Counted from the first letter of the stretch, positions 1 to 10,960 are shown. The stretch: DNA of 64,000 nucleotides from Eutreptiella sp. 'Long Island Sound 2002' (GCA_964036045.1 OZ038389.1:41108064-41172063); one strand, 5' to 3'. Notes: a model not told the origin generated them from the letters alone. Program-made: numbers and translations.

Positions 1-633
1 GGAAGTGGACAAGTGCAGGTCGGCAACGGCCAGGTACGCACTGACGTTGGCATGCGGTACGTGTCCCTTGAACAGGACCTGGGCCCCTTCACACAACTGC
101 GCGGCGTCCGTGAGCTGGTCTGTGTACGCAGCCACCTGCATTGTCCCCAGCAGCACAAGCCTCACGTGGGGCATTGGGGCCATGCGGGACGCTGCACAAA
201 CCGCCTGAACCGCCAGCAGCTGGTTCTTCCGCGGACCGACGGAACCCACGACTGTGATCACGAAGTCACTGTCGCCGACGCCAAGTGACTGTCGGGTAAT
301 AGGGCGGTGGGGCACAGATGGACCGCGGTGGTCGGGGACGATGCCGGGCACCACTTGGAAACTTTGTGGCACAAACCCCAGAGGGTTCAGCATCCAGGCA
401 TAGCCCGCGAGGTTGACGCCGGTGGTGCTCCACACGTGGTCGAAGCGGAGCAGGTTCTCTGCGTCCACGGCGGCCCCAATGAAGGCCTGAGCGTTGGCTG
501 CCCCCTCGTGAAGCCACAGCACAGAGACGGCCCCGGGGACGGCGGCCACGTAGAGCCTGGCGTTGTACGTCAAAGTGTTCCAGATGACCACGTCGTAGTG
601 CAGCCGCAGGTGCAGATTGAGGAGGATCTCGGC
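1..633 (-). CDS. Glycosyltransferase exon 3 (GT-B C-terminal part), truncated by window edge
   Basis: It starts after CTGTAG with AEILLNLHLRLHYDVVIWNTL and stays open for 211 codons to position 1. It contains VLWLHEG, a linker, and then the C-terminal Rossmann domain: SDFVITVVGSVGPRKNQLL (beta strand and GxRKNQ donor-binding loop), VRLVLLGT, and VLFKGHVPHANVSAYLAVADLHLSTS. In family 4 enzymes the last motif is followed within about ten residues by the nucleotide-sugar-binding E-x7-E segment, which is outside the window. The long open frames on the opposite strand here are shadows of this exon. Confidence 0.88.
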
Positions 634-1159
634 CTACAGAATGAGGAACGCCCCTGCGCAGGCAAGTAAAGCAAAATCTACCACCTGCCCACCCACCCCC
701 CCGCCTGCGGAACCCGTGAGTCTGTCGCAAGCCGAAGAGGGGAACGAAGAAGGAGAATATGCATAGAGATATGGCAGGCAAATTGTGGGGTCAGTTGTGC
801 GGATGTGTCCGAAAGGTACACCCGAGAGAATTTGTGTCACACGAGGTGTTGGATGGGGGTCCCGGGGTACGTTTGTCAGTAGATTCCCAAAGACCCTGGC
901 TCGATGGCGAGGACAGAGCCCGCATTTCTTCAGGTTTCATGAGTGAGAGTAGGACAATTATTCCATTGCTCAGCTGAACAGCAGAACGCCCCCACCACAA
1001 CTTACATGCGAAAGCACCCCTCATGAGCCAACAACCACAGAGGCTCACCGGCATGGTATTTTGAACTCTAGGTTTTCAAGGGTGGGAATTGGTCCCTTGG
1101 CGAACTCCACCCCCTAGCCGCCTTGCACATGCGCCGCTCTCAATCTAGCAAAGCACCAC

Positions 1160-1909
1160 CTGTTCAGTCGAACCGCGGGAGAATCCATCTTGATCGTCAC
1201 GCTGAAGGATGTGGATAGGCATGTGGTGACGCTCGAATGCTGCTCGCAAAGGACCATCGCTCGGGGCCGCCACTTCAACGAGAGCGCCCAAAGCTTGCAG
1301 ACGCATTCCAAGGAGGAGGAGGTCCATTTGGGCCCCCTCTTCCTCCAAAGTGTGGGAGACGAGAAGGAAATTGATGTAGGGCAGATACTTGGACTTCACG
1401 AACGGGAAAATTGACACGGTGGGAAGAGCATTGGTAGGGCTAGTCGTCCAAATATCATGAGGATAGTGGTGGTCACAACCTTGAACGTGGGTAGGGGGAT
1501 CTAGTTGCAAGTGGGCAGACTGTAGACTGGTCATTTGGTAGCCTGCTTCGTACATCAGCGTTGCCAAGCGGGCCTCTTGAGTCCATGCCATGCGCTTGGT
1601 CTTGGCCGTGAACAAGTTTCCTGCCTCCAAGACTTGCAATCCTTCTACATCTGTAGCCCACACCATCGACTGGACGTGGAGGATGTCGTTGCCAACGCCG
1701 TCGGGGCAATTGAGCGTCAACCCGACAAGCTTCACGGCGCCCGAAAGGGGCCGCAAAAGTGTTTCCACCCACCGCAATTGATAAGGGCCCTTAACCGAGC
1801 CGTTTAGAAAGATGTAGAAAGTATACGAAACTTTGTGTTGTTGCCTACCAGCGGCGAGCCCCGCGCCCCAACCGGCAAAATCGAAGCCTTCGTTTGACCG
1901 GGAGAGCAC
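1160..1909 (-). CDS. Glycosyltransferase exon 2 (N-terminal domain)
   Basis: This 250-codon exon is open throughout. It starts directly after a CACAG acceptor (no internal start codon is needed) and ends CAG before GTGGTG. Visible conserved blocks are NEGFDFAGWG, SYTFYIFLNGSVKGPY, VKLVGLTLNC, HVQSMVWATDVEGL and YEAGYQMTSLQ. The last third (INFLLVSHTLEEEGAQMDLLLLGMRL...) is the first strand and helix of the GT-B glycosyltransferase domain, with LEEEGA in the usual glycine-rich-loop position. It is one of the clearest coding segments in the window. Confidence 0.9.
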
Positions 1910-1948
1910 CTGTGAGAAGTGAACAAATCAAGGGCACCGATGAGCGAC

Positions 1949-2323
1949 ATGTACCCACCCGTATTGTGCTCGTTTTGTCCCGGAGTAGTTGAAAAATGGT
2001 ACACATATGCGGCCAAACCCACGCAGCTTGTACGAGCTACTCGTGCACTATGTATGAGCTTCTCGTGCACTATGTATGAGCTTCTCGTGCACATGTATAG
2101 TTTCCCCACACGCTAACATAATTTTTGTTGTACCGATTTCTACATTTGGTGTGCTGAATTGCAGTGCCACAATTTTTGGGACACATTTGTTCTATTAAAT
2201 ATTTCCGAGTAGCTCGTACATGGTGTACAAGTAGCCGGTACAAATTGTGTGGGTTTGGTACTACATGCACAAGAAATGCACACGAAACTTCAGCTACTCG
2301 GGACAAGATACGGGTGGGTGCAT
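1949..2323. mobile_element. 375-bp foldback (MITE-like) element in glycosyltransferase intron 1
   Basis: The two ends are inverted copies. The left starts ATGTACCCACCCGTAT and continues with TTGTCCCG-GAGTAG; the right, read on the other strand, starts ATGCACCCACCCGTAT and continues TTGTCCCGAGTAG. Similarity between the arms goes on inward in patches (CAAACCCAC, GTACGAGCTACT) for roughly 130-150 bp, leaving a short AT-rich centre near 2110-2190. The left arm also has a 24-bp direct repeat (TATGAGCTTCTCGTGCAC, 2033-2094). There is no coding capacity. It lies wholly inside the first intron. The arms have diverged, so it is not a very recent insertion. Target-site duplication is not obvious. Confidence 0.6.
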
Positions 2324-2740
2324 AGGGGATGGCGTTTGGCATGAAGAGCAACGATAGTTGCCACCCCGCGCGTCTCACTTTCACGCCGCCGGGGCGCCCC
2401 AGCAAATGTCCACTATTGTAGCAAGGCGCCGTTTGGCGCGCACTCCGACGCCTAGGGCATATAATGGCCGCGTTCTTCCGGGAAGGTTTGTGGCGACTTG
2501 CAGTGCGATGGTCTCATTTCGACACGCGAAGTAGAACACGACTAGAGGATCGCGTGTGTATGGGGACTGTATTTGTTTAAGGCCATTCCAGTTCCTATAC
2601 GCCACCAGTTGACGACTAACCACCAAGTTCTAACCGGTGTCGGTTCAAATAGCCTTGCCGTCGTCGGCACCATGCGAGCCGGAACGGGCGTTCCTTAACA
2701 AGCCTCCTTAAACAAGGAAGGGAAAGATTGACTGCTGCAC

Positions 2741-3004
2741 CTGCACATTCGACCGAGATGGGATGGCGATGGTAGATGGGCCATTGATGACAAACACATA
2801 GTCTACCCCATCTTGAATGCCGAAAGTTAGGAAGAAGGCTAATCGTTCTCGAGCTGCAGCCCCCGTGTCGTGGAACGTATATACCACGAGGACACCCTTG
2901 TTAGGCAAACTAACGGCATCCGGGGACACTGGACTTCCATCAAGGCTCCAAACAAGGCAAACCAATGCCAATGATATTACGAATGAAAAATAGTTCCACG
3001 TCAT
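2741..3004 (-). CDS. Glycosyltransferase exon 1 (start and signal sequence)
   Basis: ATG is at 3004-3002. Residues 1-25 are hydrophobic (MTWNYFSFVISLALVCLVW), fitting a signal peptide or type II membrane anchor. Residues 37-88 contain VLVVYTFHDTGAAARERL and DYVFVINGPS, a Rossmann-like beginning seen in this glycosyltransferase group. The exon ends with codon CAG followed by GTGCAG. Splicing here gives RSNVQ|VLSRSNEGFDF, restoring the family's usual NV-x-V...NEGFDF order. Without splicing the frame stops a few codons later, after FPFLV. Confidence 0.85.
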
Positions 3005-4389
3005 ATGCGGAATGAGAACCTAAACAAGGGACAAACCAACGTCAAACAAACGCATAATGCCACCTAGCGAAAGGTTGATGGTGTTCACCTCAATGCACGA
3101 AACTCCCAAGTTTACACGCGTTCATTGTTGCAAGCGAGACATGGTAAAATGTTGCAATCGAGACATGGTAGAACTTTGCAGTCAAGACCATATAGCATCA
3201 AAAAATTGGACATTCTTCCAAACATAATCACCAAATTTGCTTGGGAATGGGTTTGTTTTTGCCGAGCTCGCGGGACTTCACTGCAATTGCAACTTTATCG
3301 TAAGGAGAGGGTCGACATAGTGCCTTCTCCTTTTCCCGCAACAATCCAACCGCGCAATACTAGGTACCAGTTGCACGTTGGGCGACCGGGGACCTTCCAA
3401 TAGGGAGATTTGCCGAATACTCAAAACTGGGCAAACGACGTGTCAGATTCTATGTGGCTCACGGTCGTTCTTATTGAGTGACATGTATATTGACAAATCC
3501 AACCACTTTTGCTGAACAAAAGAACGCACACGATCCGCAACATCATGATTCCTCCCACCTTTGTTCAAATGTGTCCACTTTACTTTGGTTCCCAAATCAT
3601 ATCACTGGCTGGGTTTGTTGTTGTGAGGAGGCGCGTCCTTGCCATGGCTGCCGGTAACAGCTACAAAATAAATTTTTTGATTGATTTGAAGACATTTCAC
3701 TGATTTGTTTTGAACAAAAAAAAAAGATCAGAATCAAGGCTTCATGACGATTAACGGACTTTCTCAGTAAGAATTTTGCCCATCGGCAGTTGCTTTGGCA
3801 AATCGCCTTCGTTGTAGCAATTGGCCATTTCAATTTGGACCAGGTCTTTGGCGTCAAACACCGAACACCAGGGTTTCTGTTTTACACCACAAGCGCGCAT
3901 AAATGCACTGGTCGCACATTTAATACCTTAAACGCACATTAAGGTAAATTTGCCTTAAGTCAACACTCATTGATTCCTTCATCCGCGGCCCCGCAAAGCA
4001 AATATTCAAGTTGGAATCAGTCGAGCATGAATGAAAACTCCAAGAAACATGATTGGGTGATGCACTTCCTCGAGGGCTTCAAGGTGACACGGGACCTAAT
4101 TTGGATGTTCAAAATGCTTTGTTCACTCATGTGTGAACGGAAAAGGTGGGATTACACTTAAGGCTAACTTCAAATTTGTGTCCCGCAGACCACCGATGTA
4201 CTAGTTTAGGTCTTTGCTTCTTTTCTACCTGGGTGCCTCTGGTCAAGACCCATGTACAATGTTGCGGTGCACATCTGTTGGCACTAATGTCTCCCGCACA
4301 CCTGTAAGGGATGAGCCATGAAGAATGGCCAAATGGTGACCTGTCGGCTGGGGTACACACAACGAAGAAAATAGACTACCCAGCCAAGG

Positions 4390-4477
<88 letters not shown>

Positions 4478-6365
4478 TGTGTGTGACCAAGTCACAAGTT
4501 TAGGCGCACTCGCCCATTACTTACCGTGCGGGGGCACACAGGTTATGGGACACACAACCACGCTTGGGGCCACAAAATCAAGAGGGGATGACGGGTCGAT
4601 GGGGTAGCTGCACTTAGGGCTAAAATTTGCACGAAGTGGTCTACATGTTAGACTCGGCCACATTCCATGACCGTCATTCCACGTAACGTAACGATGGTTG
4701 CTAGTTCACAATCCATTAACTATCATGGGGACTACCGGTCAGGTGTTGATCTTGGACAAAGCGTCGAAAGACAAAGAATGGAGCATTAGCCGTGGACGCT
4801 TGCCTGGCTTATCAAAGCTCGTGTCATACTAGCGACAAACCTTGGTAGGTCGTGGGCCTCAGTGACATGACGTTCCACCTTGACACAATTGTGCACGTAG
4901 CTAGTGGTAGGTGGTGCACATGAGAAGATTGCGAATTGGACCATAGGTTGGAAGTGCCCATGAGGCACAACGTGCGTGATCCTGGAGGAAAACCCTCGCT
5001 CCTTGAAATCGCACACAATTGCCATTTGTCTAAAGAGTTCGAGCGGTGCAGAATACAAAATCCAACAGCATTCCCCGACTGCACCAAAACCTGGTTGTCT
5101 ATTGTTGTATTGTAGGTTCTGCCTTTTCGATACTGCGGAACTTTTGCCCGCTGCCCTTGGCATTGCGTTGCACACACACACACGCTATGCCGCGAGCATA
5201 CTATAAAAGCCTTGGCCATGGGCTACGGATACGAGAGATATCGTTGGGAGTGGTGGTATCTACCACTCAAGTGCCACTAGCGGGGCTAGGTCTCGGGACG
5301 TTGTGCGAGCACCGACGACTCAAGGTGTGGGCCAACGAAGGAGCCCACCTTGCGGAGACCATGGGTAGAGGAGGAGGGTGCGCACACACACAGGAGCAGG
5401 ATTTCAAATGCCATTTGTCTCTGAAGAGTTCAAGCGAAAACTCTGTTTTTCCATGTGCATACACTTCTTGAGTGTTGTCTATTTCGGTCAACATCCCATT
5501 TGCTACTGGATTGCAAGTTATGGCTTTTTGACACTTTGGAGCTTTTGCTCGTTACCTTTGGCCTGGCGTTGCACACATACATACACGCACACACACACAC
5601 ACACGCACACACACTGAGAGCGCCATCGTAGTCGACCTGCACCGCAAGAAAGGTGAGCCGGACCACGATGCCTGGTCGCAAAACTGTCCCATTGCAAACC
5701 ATGATACGTGCTCTAGCCCTCAAATACTGCCACTAGCATGCCCATGCTCTCTCCATTATCTTTCGTTCCATTCATCTAAGGCTGCAGTTTCAAGGGGTGT
5801 AGAAATGGTGGTGGTCGCCACCGGATCCACGTTAGGGGACCCAACCGCTTTTTGGTACATGGTACCACTACGGAGTCCAATGTACAAGGCAAGGTCGGGT
5901 TCCAGCAAATAGTCTAACATCGGGTGTAGTAAGACGACGAGACAACGAGCATATTGTAGCCCGTTGACACGTTCCATGATTTTTGAGCTATTGAGCCCTT
6001 GCTTGCTCACCCACAAGGTGCGGCAAGGAAGCAATCCAAAGTGAGACCCCCAACCAATGAGCTGGATAGTTTCACCAACATTTTTCTTCACCATGAGGGC
6101 TCAATGGCTGGTGTTGGTAGACTAGATGTCCCCGTCGACAATTTTAGCGAATGGCCAACAAACACTGTGCTTCCAGTTTCCTCATGAGGCCCCTTTGTTG
6201 GCCGCTATAAGCTACAGTAAGTGGATAGGAAGGTTGTGCAACGTACAAGATCATTCAAGATCATGGCATACAAATGTGTCAGGGACACATGGTAGTTTGT
6301 CAGTTGTTTGTGCCTTTTTTTCAACTTTGCACGGCAATGTGATCAATGTGGTCTTTTGTTTGAAG
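3005..6365. other. Intergenic region between the glycosyltransferase and F-box genes
   Basis: These two genes diverge from here, so both promoters should lie inside. I see no gene that I can defend. Contents: a 24-bp imprecise direct repeat around 3125-3185 (CGAGACATGGTA), a long GT microsatellite (4391-4484), short CA tracts near 5171 and 5583-5612, and AT-rich stretches near 3660-3730. A minus-strand open stretch at 5756-6094 contains LQYARCLVVLLHPMLDYLLEPDLALYIG and could be an exon, but no splice-supported partner was found. Confidence 0.5.
4391..4484. repeat. Long (GT)n microsatellite
   Basis: Roughly 46 uninterrupted GT dinucleotides with one T substitution near the right end. This is long enough to be highly length-polymorphic and to adopt left-handed DNA under supercoiling. 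Its translations (poly Cys-Val and poly His-Thr) are not genes. Confidence 0.97.
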
Positions 6366-6482
6366 ATGATTTGCAATGCGTGGAGCTTTGTAGACCTTCC
6401 ACAGGTCATCTTGGAGATCATTATTTCACGGTTTGATTTCCGGGATCTTGTTCGATTGGGCACGTGTTGCAAGTACCTGCAG
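6366..6482 (+). CDS. F-box exon 1
   Basis: A 39-codon segment from ATG at 6366. Residues 10-39 read DLPQVILEIIISRFDFRDLVRLGTCCKYLQ-like, matching the F-box pattern LP-x(2)-[LI]-L-x-[IL]-[IL]-S-x-[LF]-x-[FL]-x-DL-x-RL...C-x-x-L. The exon closes with CTGCAG followed by a GTGTGT donor. The start is chosen because it puts the F-box at the extreme N-terminus, as is usual. The frame is, however, open further upstream to 6126, and a TTTGTAG acceptor at 6394 is an alternative, so the start is not certain. Confidence 0.6.
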
Positions 6483-6865
6483 GTGTGTGGGAAACATGCA
6501 TCTTTTGAATTTGTGCTGACGACGCTTTGTTTGTGTGTGCACCTCTGCTGACGTTGTGGGCTCAAGGTGTTGACTTGCATATCCAACCTCAAGGGACTAA
6601 CATCCGAGAAAATCCATGGCCCGCGGTTGGTATCGATTACGATTTTCTTGAATAGAAGTGGCAGAGCATTGCATGATCTTGGGGCTGACATCACCAACGG
6701 GCAAGGAATACTACATTGTTGCAGCCTTCCCGAGTGCCTATGGCACGACCAATCTTGCAATGCCGGTACCGTCTATTCCCCGTTGACCTACAGAGTTGCA
6801 TGAGCCGATGGCGATGGGGAGGGGGGTTGGCTACGACGGGCAGTCAGCTAGTCCCCCGGAAACAA

Positions 6866-7070
6866 CGTGTACACACGGCCCTTGATGTGTACCCACGGGC
6901 CTTGATGTGTACCCACGGGCCTTGGTGTGTACCCACGGGCCTTGATGTGTACCCACAGCCCTTGACGTGTACCCACAGGCCGTGACGTGTACGCACACGC
7001 CTTGGCGTGTACCCACGGGCCTTGATGTGTACCCACGGGGCTTGATGTGACCCACGGGCCTTGAACTCTT
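6866..7070. repeat. 20-bp tandem array in F-box intron 1
   Basis: About ten copies of a 20-bp unit, consensus TGTGTACCCACGGGCCTTGA, with point differences and one shortened copy near 7050. Because the unit is not a multiple of three, all minus-strand frames stay open, which produces false Gly-Thr-His-Gln repeat proteins. Confidence 0.92.
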
Positions 7071-7428
7071 CCCACGGCAGCAACCAGCCTTCACGGCTCG
7101 AGGGTCTCAAAATGGTGAGGAGGGGCTGGGTTGGGGAGTGCCCTTGGAGCAAGATGCCACCCAACGGCGCTTTTGGGCGACAACTCTATGTGGTCAAAGT
7201 GGGCCTTTGGAGCTCAAACAAGCGGTGTAAATCAAGTTGGCATTCGCCGCCATCGATTTTGGGCATCCCTAGGATTGCAACCACATGGTCTTGGCCCCCG
7301 GTAGGACCAACACGGTCCTAGATTGGTGGTCGGCTGATCCACGGATCCACGGATCAGGGGATGGGCAAGGGCGGGGAGGGGGTGAATGTTCATGGGGATG
7401 GTGATCCATGACCCATGGATCAAAGTTT

Positions 7429-7444
7429 GGGGGGGGGGGGGGGG
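7429..7444. repeat. G homopolymer in F-box intron 1
   Basis: A run of about 14-16 G (window strand). It is one of more than twenty G/C runs of ten or more in this window. Confidence 0.95.
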
Positions 7445-7655
7445 CTCGGATTCCTACGGATGACCGCCCGCGGCTTGGCGCAGCTTCTGCACGAGAGGTT
7501 GCGGCCAAAAAAAAAGACCCACCCTTTCTCCAAATGGGAATGTGGTCGCGTGGTAGGTGGGTGGGCATTGATGTCGGGGTTTGTGGCACCGGTGGCACTA
7601 CTTCTACACGGTCCACGACGTGAACACACACTTTTGCAATGCCTCCGCTGTGCAG

Positions 7656-7756
7656 CACCTGTGTTTGGACGATGATGATCGGTTCTACCAAATGGTGAAG
7701 AAAAGGTGGAACGTCCAATCGATTCGAAACAGGGCAATTGAAGCCGATGGCTTCAG
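7656..7756 (+). CDS. F-box gene exon 2
   Basis: It begins after CTGTGCAG and ends GGCTTCAG|GTGTGCC (phase 2). It encodes HLCLDDDDRFYQMVKKRWNVQ followed by a helix-like tail (SIRNRAIEADGF). In F-box proteins the residues just after the F-box commonly read L...D...W...; joining phase 0 to exon 1 gives this arrangement. No identifiable domain lies beyond that. Confidence 0.5.
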
Positions 7757-7891
7757 GTGTGCCTCTGCATTGTCCCCTCTTCCCATGCACATGAAATGAG
7801 CAGCGTGACACCATCTACCGTTACAGGGCGTTACAACCCTCCCCCCCCGCCCCAAAGGCACGTAACCCCGTACAAATACTGTGTTGCTCAG

Positions 7892-8024
7892 TTATGGTAG
7901 CCCTATCCATACTTTTACACGGTGCGCGGAAAGGATGCACTATGGCCACTATATGAAGCACAAAATAGGATACATGCGATTTGCCAAAATGGGCATGCTG
8001 CATGGAGGGGAGGTGGTACAATGA
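7892..8024 (+). CDS. Tentative terminal exon of the F-box gene
   Basis: An acceptor with a good pyrimidine tract (TACTGTGTTGCTCAG) at 7891 gives a phase-compatible 43-codon frame (YGSPIHTFTRCAERMHYGHY..., ending GEVVQ) and then TGA at 8022-8024. The residues have no recognised domain, and other acceptors exist nearby (for example after 7830 and 7933). This is an inference from phase and splice signals only. Confidence 0.28.
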
Positions 8025-8349
8025 TGAAGGTGAGCAGCATAGATTTGGAACGCTATTGGAACCGGAGTTGCGACTGTTGCAATTCAAACTACAGGTGGCC
8101 ATCGCTTCACACACCCCAACGGCCAACGTGGCCCCTTACTCCTCGCGACCCAATATTGGACGACACTCACCACACGGCACCCATCATGATTAGCGAAGTG
8201 GGGCTTTTGTCATGGTGAGGTGGAAAATGGTCTCCCCAACTCAACTCCATTCAATGTATGTGAATGGGTCAAGGAATGTCGACCGCAAAATGTCCTAATT
8301 TTGCCATTGGGCAAGGAAGCCCCTTGCATGGTCATTTCGCTGTATTTGG

Positions 8350-8540
8350 GCATGCAATGGTCCCAAAGGATCGCAGGCATCTGGCCTACTTTAAGCGTTG
8401 GTACTAACTTTGCTTGAAATCTGTCGCAGTCAAACAAGTCGAGGGGTGTTGGGGAGAGTTCGCGAGCTAGCCAACCAGGTATCTCTGCTGTTCGTCCGCC
8501 TCACCTGGTGCAACCTGTGCTGCCTCCCCGGGTATGGTAC
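8350..8540. repeat. Dispersed direct repeat, copy 1
   Basis: Shares an ordered set of blocks with 9220-9445, including TGCAATGGT, GCGTTGGTACTAA, AAACAAGTCGAGG and GGTGCAACCTGTGCTGC. The spacing between blocks is conserved, with small indels. Confidence 0.6.
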
Positions 8541-9219
8541 CCACTGATTAGGCTGTTGTGGCGTGTTGAGTTGAGTTCCATTCCTGGCTGACCTTCAGCA
8601 GCCTTTCACATCTTTCAAGCCCCATCAGCGGTCGGGCGCGTCGTAGGGAGTCCGCACTGTGCAAACGGGGACCACACGGACACAACTTGGGGCATCATGG
8701 GTGCAGCGTCGACGCAGGCCTTTGCCCTGCAACTGCGTATGCATGCTCTGGCTCCTTTCTGCCACAGGGGAGGGCATGTGTATCGCAACATTTACATCAA
8801 CTGGCACCAGCGCAACCGGATGCCCACGTCCCCGTACTCTGGGCAACGGTTTGTCAGGATCGCCAGCAACATGTCCAAGATCGGCCACGTGGGCCAGTGG
8901 TGCACTCTGAAGTCTGCAGGTATCGCGGGGTGCCCCCCAATGTGACTGAGAAATATCGTGTGCAGCACAAATTCAGGGTGCTGCGCTGTGCGGTTTCGCA
9001 GGGTTGGCCCTCTCGCCCACCTACATGTGACAGTTTCCCTGTCCGATACGGCAGTGCTTCTGTCGCCGCTATTTCCCCCCGCTGAGAACCTGTGTGTCTG
9101 AGGCTGTGGGCGCCGGGGTCTTTGGTTGCGATGTGGTGCAATAACAACGGACGGACCGGCTGTCATCTCAAACGACGTGCCTCAGCGACACCCCTCCTGC
9201 TGCGTGCCTGTGTTTCCGT

Positions 9220-9445
9220 GGACTTTGGCCTGCAATGGTACCACAAAATGTCCACTTTCAGCGTTGGTACTAAGGTTGTTGGGAATCTGTTGCAGTAAAA
9301 CAAGTCGAGGAGTGTTGCGGATGGTTAGCGAGTTTGCGACCCGCGTATCTGTTGCTGTTCCTCCGCCTGTGCGCAGGGTTCAACTCCAGGCGTTGCTCAC
9401 GGAGGCACCGTGGTGCAACCTGTGCTGCGTCCCTGGGTGTCGAAC
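9220..9445. repeat. Dispersed direct repeat, copy 2
   Basis: Second copy of the repeat at 8350-8540, carrying an extra 20-30 bp before the GGTGCAACCTGTGCTGC block. The pair could be remnants of terminal repeats of a small element or a simple segmental duplication. Confidence 0.6.
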
Positions 9446-10854
9446 CATGCCCTGTTACCACTGTTTTCCGAACCCGTGCCCTCGTTGCGCCGGTGCTTGC
9501 CTTGCGAGCGTCAATGCTGCACCGCCATTTGCATTCACAGCGGACTGTCGTCTTCACAACCACCTCCTGACGCTGCGGACTGTCGTGCAGAACACTACGA
9601 CACACCCCGTCTGGGTGCAGGCATGTCTACCAGCGCAGTGCCTTCAGTCTGCTGCGTCGTATCGCGTGTGGTGGACTCGGACCTCGTGTTGCAAGCGGGC
9701 CCGGGCTGGGGCCGAGGTGGCCAAACAGCGAACACCCGAAAACAGCATTCCAGCCCTTGTTAGTCCTTGTTGCGAATGTATGCATGCCGCTGCACGACCA
9801 GTATGCCGGGCATGCGATGATAAAGTGCAGCAGAAGCAAAACTGCTGACAACAACAGCCCGTGAGGCGAAAATCGTGCTGGGGAGGGGGCGGGGGTGCTT
9901 TTGCCGAGAAAATGGAGCTGCACAGTCTGCAGTGCCCCCCCCCCCCCCCTTTTGCGTGAATATTTTCACATACAACCGCGCAGTCCACCAGTGAAGACTG
10001 TCCGGATTCTGGGAAATCCCTTGTGGAGGAAAAGGTCATAGAAAACCCCCAAAGTCGCGAAGGGGACGCGATTCAACACCACAATTCTATGGCGAGGGGC
10101 CCGCCTGCAGCCCTCGCAAATGGCTCCGACCCTTCCTGCCAGACCCTTTGGTTCCCTCCTCGTCCCCCGCCCGGGGTGCCACTCTTGCACCGCCCCGGAG
10201 GACCACACCACAGCCTCCGCCATCAGGAGCGCCTCCGCCTGTTCCGGAAATTGTCTCGCACCCACCCGGTTTAAGCGCTCACCTCAATGCATTCGGCGTG
10301 GCGGCGATGGGTTATGGCTTTGCATGGTTCCTCCCGTTCACGCTGTCGCTGCGGTTGGACACCGACGGACTGGATCGGTAACTGCCGGGTAACCGATGAC
10401 GTCGGCAATGGCGCACTGGCGACGCACTTGGCCTCCCCACCTTGAGCGAGTGCAGTTCGGACGTGTCCGGCTGGAAGAGGAGTTGAGAGCGGTTTTCATG
10501 GCCACACCTTTGCTGAAGGTGGGTCTCACTGCAGTAGAGGGGGTTTTTCAGGACCCATGGGTGGCTCAAAAAGCCGACCTCTTCGGTAGATTTTCATTTT
10601 CTCCTGCTGAACATTTTTCTTGTGTGGGCATTAAAGTGGGTCATCTAGGGCCCCCGAAGGGCCCTCGCTCACCCAATGGCCAACCAATGCTCTGTCCATT
10701 ACCCGCCCCATCCAGTTCCGGATTATCGATGGCAGCGTTTAACACACATTTGCCAACCATTTGTCATGGACCATTTGAAGGCAGTGAAGCAAGTCTCAGG
10801 GTGTTGTGGTCGTTGCTGGCCCCCCAGTAGCCAACGCAGACCAAGCCGCACTAC

Positions 10855-10960
10855 CCTCCCGTTGATTGGTTCCCACACCCGCTGATTGGTTCCCACCCGC
10901 TGATTGGTTCCCACACCCGTTGATGGGTTCCCACACCCGCTGATGGGTTCCCACACCCCC
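10855..10960. repeat. 20-bp tandem array
   Basis: Five copies of a unit close to GTTGATTGGTTCCCACACCC, the last two with GATGGG instead of GATTGG and one copy two bases shorter. Confidence 0.9.

Larger units (their letters stand above)
1..3004 (-). other. Glycosyltransferase gene, three exons, 3' end beyond window
   Basis: Gene span on the minus strand. Exons are 3004-2741, 1909-1160 and 633-1, giving 549 codons before the window edge. Both introns are GT-AG and phase 0 (2740-1910, 831 bp, with GTGCAG donor and CACAG acceptor; 1159-634, 526 bp, with GTGGTG donor and CTGTAG acceptor). The protein starts with a hydrophobic signal sequence or signal anchor. It continues with an N-terminal domain carrying NEGFDFAGWG and FYIFLNGSVKGPY, typical of polysaccharide-type glycosyltransferase proteins of algae and bacteria, and ends in the window with a GT-B C-terminal domain of the glycosyltransferase family 4 type (VVGSVGPRKNQ, then VRLVLLGT). 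The expected role is transfer of a sugar from a nucleotide donor to a glycan in the secretory pathway; acceptor and sugar cannot be told. The conserved donor-binding E-x7-E region should lie just left of position 1. Confidence 0.85.
6366..8024 (+). other. Small F-box gene (two supported exons plus one tentative exon)
   Basis: Gene span: exons 6366-6482, 7656-7756 and, tentatively, 7892-8024. Joined they give about 116 codons. The first exon is an F-box motif; the following residues (CCKYLQ|HLCLDDDDRFYQ...KKRWNVQS) have the usual F-box layout in which the helix is followed by a Leu-Cys/Trp-rich segment. F-box proteins bind Skp1 and bring substrates to SCF ubiquitin ligases; this copy lacks a long substrate-binding domain, so either further exons exist downstream or it is a minimal or degenerate member. 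Intron 1 (6483-7655) contains the 20-bp tandem array and a G14 tract. Confidence 0.5.

Noticed and set aside
266-781. Arg/Pro-rich 171-codon minus ORF
   Set aside because: Out-of-frame shadow of glycosyltransferase exon 3, whose correct frame carries conserved motifs.
4284-4607. Cys-Val and His-Thr repeat proteins
   Set aside because: Translations of the (GT)n microsatellite.
6866-7070. CRISPR-like regular repeat
   Set aside because: The 20-bp units are directly adjacent with no unique spacers, in a eukaryotic context; a plain tandem array.
9126-9848. 240-codon plus-strand ORF
   Set aside because: Cys/Pro/Arg-rich translation with no domain, overlapping a dispersed repeat and GC-rich sequence in which stops are scarce in all frames.
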